NCBI RefSeq assembly: GCF_002002885.1
Contig: NZ_CP019510.1
Location: forward strand, 1,860,001-1,924,000
Reading direction: 5' to 3'
Origin: Janthinobacterium sp. LM6
Lineage (GTDB): Bacteria; Pseudomonadota; Gammaproteobacteria; Burkholderiales; Burkholderiaceae_D
Length of the DNA stretch: 64,000 bases
In this document: piece after piece, positions 53,335 to 63,227 of the stretch
Layout: every line of letters begins with the position of its first letter
Numbering within the stretch: the first letter of the stretch is position 1
The notes under the pieces: model-generated
The model's input: the letters and a program-made list of their open reading frames with translations, nothing else
Database searches by the model: none
What the model was told of the DNA's origin: nothing
Position numbers and translations under genes: made by a program

Positions 53335-54108
53335 TTAATAGATTAGCTTCACTGCCACGCCGGTCAAGGTCATCGCCAGCAGCACTCTTAAAAACTTTTC
53401 CGGCACGGAGCGGGCGACCCAGGAACCGAGCGTGATGCCGGGCAGGGAGCCGACCAGCAAGGAGGCCAGCAATTCCCAGTGGATGGAGCCGAGCCACCAG
53501 TGACCGAGGGCGGCGATGGCCGTCAGGGGCACGGCGTAGGCGATATCGGTGCCGGCCACTTCGGCTGAGCTCATGCGTGGATACAGCATCACCAGCAAGG
53601 TGGCGCCGATGGCGCCGGCGCCGATCGACGACACCGTCACCAGCACGCCCAGTACGGCGCCGGAAATAATGGTCGCGGCGGCAAGCTTGTTGCCTTGCAA
53701 TTGTTTCTCGGGGTGTGCATTGATCCAGGCCAGCATGCGGCCCTTGAAGATCAGCGCCACGACGGTCAGCAGCACGGAGCCGGCGATCGAGTAACGGATG
53801 ATCTGGCCGATTTCCGGCGACAGGGTGCCGAACGATTTCAGTGCCAGGGTCGCGATGACGGCGGCGGGCAGGGCGCCGATGCACAGGCGCTTGACGATAT
53901 CCCAGCGGATGGTGCCGCGCAGGCGGTGCGTCAGCGTGCCGGCGCTCTTGGTGATCGAGGCGAAGGCCAGGTCGGTGCCCACGGCCACGGAAGGCGGCAC
54001 GCCAAACAGCAAGGTTAATAGCGGCGTCATCAGCGAACCGCCGCCCACGCCGGTCATTCCTACGAGTAATCCTACGGCAAATCCTGAGACTATATAAGAC
54101 AAAGTCAT
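53335..54108 (-). CDS. TauE/SafE (TSUP) family permease
   Basis: The 257-residue membrane protein has about eight segments and the repeated TSUP motif (VGLLVGMTGVGGGSLMTPLL, VTVSSIGAGAIGATLLVMLY). Family members move sulfite, sulfonates or related anions. It lies 82 bp upstream of cysI on the same strand and is divergent from cysB, which suggests a role in sulfur import or sulfite export. Direction of transport is not shown. Confidence 0.88.
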   Translation of the reverse strand: MTLSYIVSGFAVGLLVGMTGVGGGSLMTPLLTLLFGVPPSVAVGTDLAFASITKSAGTLTHRLRGTIRWDIVKRLCIGALPAAVIATLALKSFGTLSPEIGQIIRYSIAGSVLLTVVALIFKGRMLAWINAHPEKQLQGNKLAAATIISGAVLGVLVTVSSIGAGAIGATLLVMLYPRMSSAEVAGTDIAYAVPLTAIAALGHWWLGSIHWELLASLLVGSLPGITLGSWVARSVPEKFLRVLLAMTLTGVAVKLIY

Positions 54109-54182
54109 GCTTTCACCCCCAAAGTACCCGCAATAGTAATAAACTTGGCGTTTAATCCAAACTACTAAGTACGCATTTGCTT

Positions 54183-54203
54183 ATATGCGATATGCGTATA
54201 TGC
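54183..54203. promoter_or_regulatory. Triple ATATGC repeat between the TSUP gene and cysB
   Basis: ATATGC occurs at 54183, 54190 and 54198, at 7-8 bp steps, 66 bp before cysB and 75 bp before the divergent permease gene. It may be part of a CysB/LysR-type site. No binding consensus is confirmed. Confidence 0.4.
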
Positions 54204-54268
54204 ATGAACGCAAAATCATGGGTGGGGCGGAAACTCGGCAAATCACGGCAATCTAGGGCAAACCAGCA

Positions 54269-55210
54269 ATGAATCTCCATCAACTGCGCTTCGTGCGCGA
54301 AGCGGTCCGGCAGAATTACAACCTGACGGACGCCGCCAAGGCCTTGTTTACGTCGCAACCGGGCGTATCGAAAGCCATCATCGAGCTGGAGGAAGAACTG
54401 GGCGTGGATATTTTTACGCGCCACGGCAAGCGCATCCGCGGCTTGACGGAGCCGGGCCGCCTGGTGCTGGAATCGGTCGAGCTGATCATGCAGGAAATCG
54501 ACAGCATGAAGCGCATCGGCAAGGAATTCGCGGCGCAGGACAGCGGCAGTTTTACCATTGCCACCACGCATACGCAGGCGCGCTACACCTTGCCGAAGGT
54601 GGTGCAGGCCTTCATGCTGAAGTTCCCGAAGGTAAGATTGTCGTTACTGCAAGGCAATCCGCGCCAGATCGCCGAGATGGTGCAGCGCGACCAGGCGGAT
54701 CTCGCCATTGCCACGGAATCGATCGCCGCCATCGATGGCCTGATCACCTTGCCATGCTATCAATGGGAACACGTGGTGGTGGTGCCGGTCGACCATCCGC
54801 TGCTCAAGTCGAAGTCCGTGACCCTGGAAGAAATCGCCGCTTTCCCCCTGATTACCTATGACAGCGCGTTTGCCGGACGCAACAAGATCGACCATGCTTT
54901 CGTGCTGCGCGGCCTGAAGCCGGACATCCTGCTGGAGGCCATCGATGCGGACGTGATCAAGACTTATGTCGAGTTGGGCATGGGGATTGGTATCATAGCG
55001 GGTATGGCCTTCGATGCCGAGCGCGACAAAGGCTTGCGCGCCATCCCTGTCGGCCACCTGTTCGGCATGAATGTGTCGCGCGTTGCCGTCAAGCAGGGCG
55101 CGTATTTGCGCAGCTATATTTATACCTTTATCGAGTTGCTGACGCCGACCCTGAACCGCAAGCTCATCGAGCAGGCGATGAGCGGTGATAAAGAGCACTA
55201 CGAACTATAA
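54269..55210 (+). CDS. cysB: LysR-type sulfur regulator CysB
   Basis: The 313-residue protein has a LysR helix-turn-helix (about 2-60, NYNLTDAAKALFTSQPGVSK) and a CysB-type effector domain (TTHTQARYTLPKVVQAFMLK, LGMGIGIIAGMAFD). CysB activates sulfate assimilation genes when O- or N-acetylserine signals low sulfur. Its position divergent from the sulfur operon supports the call. Confidence 0.93.
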   Translation: MNLHQLRFVREAVRQNYNLTDAAKALFTSQPGVSKAIIELEEELGVDIFTRHGKRIRGLTEPGRLVLESVELIMQEIDSMKRIGKEFAAQDSGSFTIATTHTQARYTLPKVVQAFMLKFPKVRLSLLQGNPRQIAEMVQRDQADLAIATESIAAIDGLITLPCYQWEHVVVVPVDHPLLKSKSVTLEEIAAFPLITYDSAFAGRNKIDHAFVLRGLKPDILLEAIDADVIKTYVELGMGIGIIAGMAFDAERDKGLRAIPVGHLFGMNVSRVAVKQGAYLRSYIYTFIELLTPTLNRKLIEQAMSGDKEHYEL

Positions 55211-55271
55211 CAATGCAGGAAGTCGGCCGGGCGAGGTGCCTGGCCAAGATTATTTAAGAAGAGAAGAAACA

Positions 55272-55922
55272 ATGATTACCGATCAGCTTGCCAAATATTA
55301 CGCCACCATCGCGCAGCAGTACGAGCGCGTCTATGACAAGCCCGAACGCCAGGAAGACCTGGAAGTGTTGCGCGACAAGGTCGCCGACGTGCTGGAAGGC
55401 CACACCGTGTTGGAACTGGCTTGCGGCACCGGCTACTGGACGGAAGTGGTCGCCGAGACGGCCGAGTCCGTGCTGGCCACCGATATCAACGATGAAATGC
55501 TGGCGCTGGCACAACAGCGCGGCTTGCCCGACAACGTGACCTTCGCCAAGCTCGACGCTTTCAACTTGCCTGACGACATGTTGGGCAAGTTCACGGCCGT
55601 GTTCGCCGGTTTCTGGTGGTCGCACGTCAAGCGCGAAGACCAGGATAAGTACCTGAAGCAATTGCGCAGCAAGCTGGGCAAGGACATCCTGCTGGTGTTG
55701 ATCGACAATTCCTATGTCGACGGCAGCAGCACGGTCATCGCGCGCACCGACCTGGAAGGCAATACCCACCAGTTCCGCACGACGGAGGGGGGCGAGCGCT
55801 ATGAAGTGCTGAAGAATTTCCCGTCGGATAGCCACCTGCGCAAGAAGTTTGCCCACTCGGCCCGCGAAATCCGCATGAAGCGCCTGGAATACTACTGGCT
55901 GCTGAGCTGCCGCCTGAAGTAA
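55272..55922 (+). CDS. Class I SAM-dependent methyltransferase
   Basis: The 216-residue Rossmann-fold methyltransferase has motif I TVLELACGTGYWTEVVAE and acidic ATDINDEMLALA. Substrate unknown. The start at 55272 lies behind AAGAAGAGAAG in a purine-rich region; the open frame further upstream overlaps the end of cysB and is not homologous. A terminator follows. Confidence 0.88.
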   Translation: MITDQLAKYYATIAQQYERVYDKPERQEDLEVLRDKVADVLEGHTVLELACGTGYWTEVVAETAESVLATDINDEMLALAQQRGLPDNVTFAKLDAFNLPDDMLGKFTAVFAGFWWSHVKREDQDKYLKQLRSKLGKDILLVLIDNSYVDGSSTVIARTDLEGNTHQFRTTEGGERYEVLKNFPSDSHLRKKFAHSAREIRMKRLEYYWLLSCRLK

Positions 55923-55942
55923 GGCTGTCACGGCAACACAAG

Positions 55943-55964
55943 CCGCCCTCGGGCGGTTTTTTTT
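55943..55964 (+). terminator. Terminator of the methyltransferase gene
   Basis: CCGCC (55943-55947), loop CTCG, GGCGG (55952-55956), then eight Ts. Confidence 0.88.
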
Positions 55965-56116
55965 CGCCTGTTGTTTTTATTTAACAAGATATTGTGCTAA
56001 AAAACAACATCTTGTCGATGTCATATTGTTGAAGTATTTGGTGGGCATGATTCGGTTCAGCAGCTAAGCAGCTCAGCAGCAGCTCACCTTGTCCAACCTA
56101 ATGTAGAGAATCTCAA

Positions 56117-57064
56117 GTGAAAAAAATTACTCTGGCAGCATTGATCATCGGCACCTTCGCAGCAGCTACGGCACAAGCACAATCGAACGTCACCGTGTAT
56201 GGCCTGGTTGACCTCGGTATTGCCAAGACCACTGGCCAGCCGACGGTACAACGCGAAAACAATGCGTCGCGCCTCGGTTTCAAGGGTACGGAAGATCTGG
56301 GTGGCGGCCTGTCCGCAATTTTCAACCTGGAAAGTGAATTCCTGGCTGACACCGGCGCGCAAAAAGGCGTGTTGTTCGACCGTCAAGCGTATGTGGGCTT
56401 GAAAGGTGCGTTTGGTACCGCCATCCTGGGCCGCACCAAGAATCTGGTCGATGGCACCATCGCCCGCGTCGATCCTTTCAACACCTACGGCGTGGTCGGC
56501 AAGAACAATGAAACCTTGCTGCGTTCGGGCGTCGGTTCGTCGCGCGTCAACAATGCCGTGACCTACAACAGCCCAAGCTTTGAAGGTTTCGTGGGCAGCC
56601 TGCAATACGTGCTGAGCGAAGTCAACAGCGCTGACGCAGGCGTGATTGGCCTGGCAACCTACGACAACGGCCCGATCAGCTTGCACGCCGGCTACGAAAA
56701 AGCCGTGCAAGCAACGGCAACGGCCGCCAAGCCTGATCTGTGGTCCATCGGTGGCGGCTATAAATTCGGCCCGGCCAAGATCACGGCCGCCTACTCGAAA
56801 GGCGATACCAAGGTTGCCACGACTGGCGAATTCAAGTCCTACCTGATCGGCCTGAACTACACGGTTGGCGGCGGCGATGCCAAAGTATCGTATGGCAAGC
56901 AAGAGCAAAGCAACAACAAGTTCAAGGATCAGGACACCATCAAGGAATTCGGCGTCGGCTACGACTACCACCTGTCGAAGCGCACCGACGTGTACGCTTA
57001 CGCTGGCCGCGAGCGCGTGAAGTCGCTGACCTCGTACCAGATCGGCCTGGCACACAAATTCTAA
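56117..57064 (+). CDS. Outer-membrane general porin (OmpC-like, betaproteobacterial)
   Basis: The 315-residue protein has a signal peptide (ending ATAQA), begins the mature barrel with QSNVTVYGLVDLGIA and ends in Phe (GLAHKF) as outer-membrane barrels do. The early motif NNASRLGFKGTEDLGGGL is typical of Burkholderia-type porins. Expected role: trimeric diffusion pore. The start is a GTG at 56117 that gives a clean signal peptide. A 194-bp leader precedes it. Confidence 0.94.
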   Translation: MKKITLAALIIGTFAAATAQAQSNVTVYGLVDLGIAKTTGQPTVQRENNASRLGFKGTEDLGGGLSAIFNLESEFLADTGAQKGVLFDRQAYVGLKGAFGTAILGRTKNLVDGTIARVDPFNTYGVVGKNNETLLRSGVGSSRVNNAVTYNSPSFEGFVGSLQYVLSEVNSADAGVIGLATYDNGPISLHAGYEKAVQATATAAKPDLWSIGGGYKFGPAKITAAYSKGDTKVATTGEFKSYLIGLNYTVGGGDAKVSYGKQEQSNNKFKDQDTIKEFGVGYDYHLSKRTDVYAYAGRERVKSLTSYQIGLAHKF

Positions 57065-57088
57065 GCATCGTTCGATGTGACGAAATGG

Positions 57089-57112
57089 AAGGCGCCTGCG
57101 GGCGCCTTTTTT
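57089..57112 (+). terminator. Terminator of the porin gene
   Basis: AAGGCGCC (57089-57096), loop TGCG, GGCGCCTT (57101-57108), then Ts to 57112. The last bases overlap the end of the convergent kinase gene. Confidence 0.9.
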
Positions 57113-58301
57113 ATTGCATCGCCGCCGCTGCCGCTTCCGCATGCATGGGCAGCGAGATATCGATGCGCGTGCCGCCCAGTTCGCTATCGGCGCCGATATG
57201 GATGCTGCCGTTCAAGCCCCACACCCGTTCGCGCATGCCCAGCAAGCCCAGGGCCGTGGCTTTTTCCAGGTCGTGTTCGGCAATCCCGCGGCCATCGTCC
57301 TGGATGGTGATGGCCAGCGAGGAATCGATGCGGTGCAGGGCGATGGTGATGTGGCTGGCCTCGGCATGGCGCGCGATATTCGTCAGCGCTTCCTGCACGA
57401 TGCGGTAGATGGCCGTGCTGCGCGCATCGTCGAGCACCAGGTCGGCTTCGTCGGCCAGCAAGTCGAAATGGATGGCGCGGCGCAGCAGGAAGTCATGGCG
57501 CAGTTTTTGCAGCGCAAAATATAACCCCCCTTCATCGAGTGCGCGCGGACGCAGGTTGCTGGCGATGCGCCGCAAGGAGGTAATGGCCGTCACCAGCAAG
57601 CCATCCATGCTGTGCAGCAGCGCTTGCAGGGACTCGGTGGTGTCCGTGTGCTGGCGCACCAGGGTCAGGTCGACGCGCAAGGTGGCCAGCAATTGCCCCA
57701 AGTCATCATGCAATTCACGCGCGATATGCTTGCGCTCCTCTTCGCGGATGGATTGCAGCGCACTCGATAATTCGCGCAGTTGCGAAAAGGAGCGGGCCAG
57801 CTGTTCATGCATCTGCTGGCGCGCGCTGATGTCGCGCACGATGATGGTAAACACGCTGTGGCCGTCTTCCTGCATGGCCGAGAGCGAGCCTTCGAGGGGA
57901 AACATGAGGCCATCGCTGCGCCGTCCCGTCAGCGTGTAATCGGTGGCGCGCCGGCCCGTCAGGCGCAGCTCCTGGCTGATGTCGCCAAACGGCGGCTCAC
58001 CATCGTGCTTGTCCAGGCCGCCAAGGGTACGCAAGTCGCGCAGGATGTAGTGGCCCAGGCGCATGCCGCGCATGCCGGCCGGCGTGTCGTCGAACAATCT
58101 GGCTGCCGCCGCGTTCGCATGCAGGATGATTTGCCCGCTGTCGATGCTGATGAAGGCGTCGCTGGCGCTGTCGATGATGGCCTGGCCACGCGCCTGCCGC
58201 TGCCGACGGGCTTTCAGTGGAGGAAACAAGCACAGCAAAAGCACCGCCGCCATGCCTAGCGGCAGGATGCGCAGCAGTGTGGAACTGCCTCGGTCAGGCA
58301 T
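57111..58301 (-). CDS. PAS-containing NarL-type sensor histidine kinase
   Basis: The 396-residue kinase has one N-terminal membrane segment (about 12-28), a PAS domain (about 40-165, IIDSASDAFISIDSGQIILH), a HisKA_3 dimerisation domain with His198 (HIARELHDDLGQLLATLR), and a HATPase domain with DDGRGIAEHDLEKATALG. Such kinases normally pair with NarL/LuxR-type regulators; none is next to it, so it is an orphan here. AAGGAG lies 7 nt before the ATG at 58301; the longer upstream frame is not homologous. It is 164 bp from the LytTR regulator gene upstream. Confidence 0.9.
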   Translation of the reverse strand: MPDRGSSTLLRILPLGMAAVLLLCLFPPLKARRQRQARGQAIIDSASDAFISIDSGQIILHANAAAARLFDDTPAGMRGMRLGHYILRDLRTLGGLDKHDGEPPFGDISQELRLTGRRATDYTLTGRRSDGLMFPLEGSLSAMQEDGHSVFTIIVRDISARQQMHEQLARSFSQLRELSSALQSIREEERKHIARELHDDLGQLLATLRVDLTLVRQHTDTTESLQALLHSMDGLLVTAITSLRRIASNLRPRALDEGGLYFALQKLRHDFLLRRAIHFDLLADEADLVLDDARSTAIYRIVQEALTNIARHAEASHITIALHRIDSSLAITIQDDGRGIAEHDLEKATALGLLGMRERVWGLNGSIHIGADSELGGTRIDISLPMHAEAAAAAMQ

Positions 58302-58465
58302 GGGATTCTCCTTGCGAACGTGAACGAAGGCAGGCAAGACAGGAGCGACGGACAGGACTTGATATAGCCTATGCCTGTTGGCGCGGCGTGGCTTGATGTG
58401 GCGCAGGAAGGGGAGAGAAGAGGGGCGCGCGCCGCGCCGGCCTGGGCCGGGCGGCGGCGGGAGAC

Positions 58466-59224
58466 TTACATTTGCTTGAACAGGTGCAAGAAGCTGCGGC
58501 TCACTTCGAGCTTGTCGGACTTGCCTTTGATGAGTACCAAGTGGCGGCCGCGGATGTCGCGCGTCACGCCTTCGATGGCATTCACGTTGACCAGGGTGGC
58601 ACGGTGGATTTGCCAGAACAGCGAAGGGTCGAGCTCTTCGGCCAGGTCGCGCACGGGCTTGCGGATCAGCGCCTCGTACTTGGCGGTCTGCACGCACGTG
58701 TATTTCTCGTCAGAACGGAAGAACAGGATCTCTTCCACGGGGATCATGCGCAAGTCCTGGCCGATGCTGGCCTGTATCCATTGCAGGTAGGTGGGCTTGG
58801 CCGTGATTTTTTCCGCCAGCTGCGACAGCATGGCCGTGACGCTGCTGTTGACGTCCAGCGCCGGCTTGTTCAGGTGCGTTTTCAGGCGTTCCACCGTCAC
58901 CAGCAAGCGCTCATGCTCGGGCGGCTTGAGCACGTAGTCGACGGCGCCCCGCTCGAAGGCTTCGACGGCGTGGCTATCGTAGGCCGTGACGAAGACGATA
59001 TGCGTCTTGCTGCCGATCACTTGCGCCGCTTCCATGCCCGTCTTGCCCGGCATGCGGATATCGAGGAAGGCAAAGTCCGGTTTGAGTTGTTCCACCAGTT
59101 CGATCGCTTCGTCGCCATTCTTGGCTTCGCCGATGATTTCCAGTTCAGGCCAGGCTTGGCCCAGGCGCAGGCGCAGCTGGTCGCGCATCAGTCTTTCGTC
59201 GTCGGCAATAATAGCGGTAGGCAT
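58466..59224 (-). CDS. LytTR-family response regulator
   Basis: The 252-residue regulator has a receiver (Asp8-Asp9, phosphoacceptor Asp55 in FAFLDIRMPGKTG, Lys in VLKPP) and a LytTR domain (about 150-250, QDLRMIPVEEILFFRSDEKY, FWQIHRATLVNVNAIEGV). It is the likely partner of the kinase upstream (68 bp away, same strand). The ATG at 59224 gives the usual receiver start. Confidence 0.93.
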   Translation of the reverse strand: MPTAIIADDERLMRDQLRLRLGQAWPELEIIGEAKNGDEAIELVEQLKPDFAFLDIRMPGKTGMEAAQVIGSKTHIVFVTAYDSHAVEAFERGAVDYVLKPPEHERLLVTVERLKTHLNKPALDVNSSVTAMLSQLAEKITAKPTYLQWIQASIGQDLRMIPVEEILFFRSDEKYTCVQTAKYEALIRKPVRDLAEELDPSLFWQIHRATLVNVNAIEGVTRDIRGRHLVLIKGKSDKLEVSRSFLHLFKQM

Positions 59225-59292
59225 AGGTCTCAAGTGTGAACAGGCGAAGATTGATTATTCAATGATTTAGCGTTTTTATCAACTACTCTGTC

Positions 59293-60585
59293 TTATTTGG
59301 ACAATTGATATGGCACTTCGATCACGGCGCACACGCCGGACGGTTGATTTGGCGTAATGGTCAGGCTGCCCTGGTCGCCATGCAACAGCTTCAGGCGCTC
59401 GCGGATGGTGGGCAAACCCAGTCCCGTGCCATCGCTGGGCACCACGCCAAAGCCCAGGCCGTCATCGGTTACCGTCACGCGCAGCTTGCTGTGTGCCACT
59501 TCGGCCACGATGCGCAGGGTGCCGCCCTCCGGTTTGACTTCCAGGCCATGCTTGATGGCATTTTCCACCATCGATTGCAGCATCATGGGCGGGAAGGCGG
59601 CGCTGCGCAGGCCGTCGGGAATCTGGAAGTCGACGGTCAGGCGTTCTTCCATGCGCATTTTCAGCAGGTTCAGGTACGCTTGCACCATGTCCGCTTCACG
59701 GCCCAGGTTGGTAATCAGGGCGTTGTCGCGCATTTGCGGCAGCACGGCGCGCAGATATTGGATCAGGCTGCGCTGCATCTTGGCCGCGCGCGGCGGGTCG
59801 ACCTGGATCAGGTGTTCGACGGAAGCGAGCGTGTTGAACAGGAAATGCGGCTCGACCTGAGCTTGCATCATCTGCATCTTCGCTTCGCTGAGCTGGCGCT
59901 GCATGGATTCGCGCTCGGCGGCCTCGTTTGCCGTGACGGTTTCCGCTTCCGCGCGTTTCTTGCCGCCGACCAGGGCCTTCATGGCGAACAGGGCCAGGAC
60001 CAGCAAGGACACAAAGCTCTTGAACCAGGTCGAGGCTTGCTGGTGGTAGCGCGACACTTTTTGTTCTGCTGCATCATCGACCGCTTCTTCGATGGCATTC
60101 GACAACTCCTCGCCGATTTGCGGCGGCAGTTCAATATGGACTTCTTCGCCCGAGGCATTCGTCGTTACGGGATAGCTGGGCTTGGCGGGGGCGGCCGGCG
60201 GTTCCGGCGGCGCCGGCGGCACGGCGTTTGCGTGCTCATCCGCCTCGGCGGCATCGGCCGGATCGCTGACCGCATCCGTCGTGCTGCTGCGCCGGTTCTT
60301 GCTGTTGCGGGGATTGAAATGGATGCCCGTATCGTCGATCAGGATATTGGTTTCACCCGAACCCTTGCTGCTGCGCTTGTGCGACTTGATGACCACTTCT
60401 TCGTTCTGGCTGGACGAGAACAGCTCATCTTGCAAAATGGAACCGGCGATCAGGGCCAGCGCGGCGAACAGGAAGAATTTCCACCAGGACAGTTGGGTGA
60501 CCCAGGTCGTCGTCGCGTCGAATGCCCGTTGCAACCAAGCGAGGATGGTTTTCAACAATTGGGGCAGGCTGGAAATCGGAAGCAT
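59293..60585 (-). CDS. LytS-type sensor histidine kinase with a long extracytoplasmic loop
   Basis: The 430-residue kinase has two membrane segments (about 35-51 and 191-207). Between them is a loop of about 135 residues: first Ser/Lys/Asn-rich, then acidic and Pro/Ala-rich (VPPAPPEPPAAPAKPSYP), then a helical part (about 155-185). The His_kinase domain has His247 in QAQVEPHFLFNTLASVEHL, with N box VENAIKHG and the G box GTGLGLPTIRERL. The loop has no recognised sensor fold. It forms a two-component system with the LytTR protein downstream. Confidence 0.9.
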   Translation of the reverse strand: MLPISSLPQLLKTILAWLQRAFDATTTWVTQLSWWKFFLFAALALIAGSILQDELFSSSQNEEVVIKSHKRSSKGSGETNILIDDTGIHFNPRNSKNRRSSTTDAVSDPADAAEADEHANAVPPAPPEPPAAPAKPSYPVTTNASGEEVHIELPPQIGEELSNAIEEAVDDAAEQKVSRYHQQASTWFKSFVSLLVLALFAMKALVGGKKRAEAETVTANEAAERESMQRQLSEAKMQMMQAQVEPHFLFNTLASVEHLIQVDPPRAAKMQRSLIQYLRAVLPQMRDNALITNLGREADMVQAYLNLLKMRMEERLTVDFQIPDGLRSAAFPPMMLQSMVENAIKHGLEVKPEGGTLRIVAEVAHSKLRVTVTDDGLGFGVVPSDGTGLGLPTIRERLKLLHGDQGSLTITPNQPSGVCAVIEVPYQLSK

Positions 60586-60778
60586 GGGGGCACTTTCAAG
60601 TACAAGAGTTAATCGACGCAGCGGGCAAGTTTAACCTCTTGTTGAGCCGCGTCAGAGTCTGATGTTGCCACTGTGCCTAAAGACCACGAACTACACCAGT
60701 CGATTGCGACAGGCTGCACAAAAAGGCGCTTGAAGTGAAGACAAGGCTTGCTGGGCCGTGAGCGCGGCAAAATAGCCC

Positions 60779-60807
60779 TTGCGGGCCGCGCGGGGCAGGG
60801 CTATAAT
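60779..60807 (+). promoter_or_regulatory. rRNA promoter P1
   Basis: TTGCGG (60779-60784), 17 bp, then a perfect TATAAT (60802-60807). The following discriminator (TCGCCCCCTCG) is very GC-rich, as in promoters under stringent (ppGpp) control. Confidence 0.8.
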
Positions 60808-60887
60808 TCGCCCCCTCGCTGAACGACGCATGCAAATGCAGCGTGAAGTGAGAAAAGTTTTTAAGCGCAATGCGCTGAAAAACGGGG

Positions 60888-60916
60888 TTGACGGACGTAG
60901 CAAATTGCTTCATACT
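60888..60916 (+). promoter_or_regulatory. rRNA promoter P2
   Basis: TTGACG (60888-60893), 17 bp, CATACT (60911-60916). Tandem with P1, 109 bp downstream of it. Weaker -10. Confidence 0.6.
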
Positions 60917-60981
60917 CTTCCTTCTTCGCAGCTGACAAACACAACGCTTTGTCGATAGCGCGAAAGCAGTAACCGAATACA

Positions 60982-60992
60982 GTTCTTTAACA
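60982..60992 (+). promoter_or_regulatory. boxA antitermination element (leader)
   Basis: GTTCTTTAACA matches the boxA consensus for NusB/NusE loading, right before the 16S processing arm. Confidence 0.8.
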
Positions 60993-61023
60993 ATTAACAG
61001 TCGATAAGTGTGGGCATTTGATG
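60993..61023 (+). promoter_or_regulatory. Left arm of the 16S pre-rRNA processing stem
   Basis: These 31 nt pair fully with 62751-62781 downstream of 16S, with only three G-U wobbles. This is the long stem that RNase III cuts to release pre-16S. Confidence 0.85.
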
Positions 61024-61185
61024 TAGGTGCAGCAGCGATCTTCGGATTGCTGTAATACTTAAAATATATCAAATGTTCACAAGAAATAATGAAATAGGAT
61101 ACTTCTTCGGAAGTAGCCTGTCAGTTTTTTGAGTGAGCGACCCGTCGCAAGACGGTGCCAATAAAATGGCAAAGTAACAGAGATT

Positions 61186-62719
<1,534 letters not shown>

Positions 62720-62750
62720 GAGTTTGCACGAATCAGGTAACTGGTTCACG

Positions 62751-62781
62751 CATCAAATGTTCACACTTATCGGCTGTTAAT
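62751..62781 (+). promoter_or_regulatory. Right arm of the 16S pre-rRNA processing stem
   Basis: Complementary over all 31 nt to 60993-61023 (three G-U pairs), located between 16S and tRNA-Ile. Confidence 0.85.
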
Positions 62782-62797
62782 ATAAAGAACAGCATTT

Positions 62798-62874
62798 GGG
62801 GCTGTAGCTCAGCTGGTTAGAGCACCGTGTTGATAACGCGGGGGTCGTTGGTTCGAGTCCAACCAGCCCTACCA
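62798..62874 (+). tRNA. tRNA-Ile (GAT)
   Basis: A 77-nt cloverleaf with CCA encoded. The acceptor stem GGGGCTG/CAGCCCT closes with a G-U pair at position 1-72. The anticodon GAT is at 62832-62834, with stem CCGTG/CGCGG. T arm contains GGTTCGAGTCC. Standard place in the 16S-23S spacer. Confidence 0.97.
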
Positions 62875-62899
62875 GTTTCTGTAGTCTGGAAATACCCTA

Positions 62900-62975
62900 G
62901 GGGGATTAGCTCAGCTGGGAGAGCACCTGCTTTGCAAGCAGGGGGTCGTCGGTTCGATCCCGTCATCCTCCACCA
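62900..62975 (+). tRNA. tRNA-Ala (TGC)
   Basis: A 76-nt cloverleaf with CCA encoded. The acceptor stem is GGGGGAT/ATCCTCC, the anticodon loop TTTGCAA with anticodon TGC (stem CCTGC/GCAGG), and the T loop GGTTCGATCC. It is 25 nt behind tRNA-Ile. Confidence 0.97.
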
Positions 62976-63227
62976 AAAGTTCAAACGTAAATCAGTGCTA
63001 AGTGCACCGGGATTTGGGTTTGGTCTTTTCGAGATCAAGTGCTGTATGTTCTTTAACAATCTGGAAGAAGTAAAGATTATTTATTGATCAAATCTATGCG
63101 TGCAGCAATGCATGAGGCGACTTGATGGGTAATGATTGTATGTATCAACAAACAAGCAACAACGTTGTACTTTCTTATCCCTGTAGCGCTCTTTGATTAT
63201 TTCGATAATTAGAGGCTAACGTTATAG
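62976..63227 (+). other. tRNA-Ala to 23S internal spacer with second boxA
   Basis: A 252-nt spacer without genes. A second boxA (GTTCTTTAACA, 63048-63058) prepares the polymerase for the 23S gene. Confidence 0.8.

Larger units (their letters stand above)
60586..61185 (+). other. rRNA operon promoter and leader region
   Basis: No protein gene lies here. It contains two promoters, a boxA, the left arm of the 16S processing stem and two UUCG-capped hairpins (about 61034-61053, and 61100-61115 with TACTTC/GAAGTA arms). Open frames in this stretch are chance. Confidence 0.85.
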
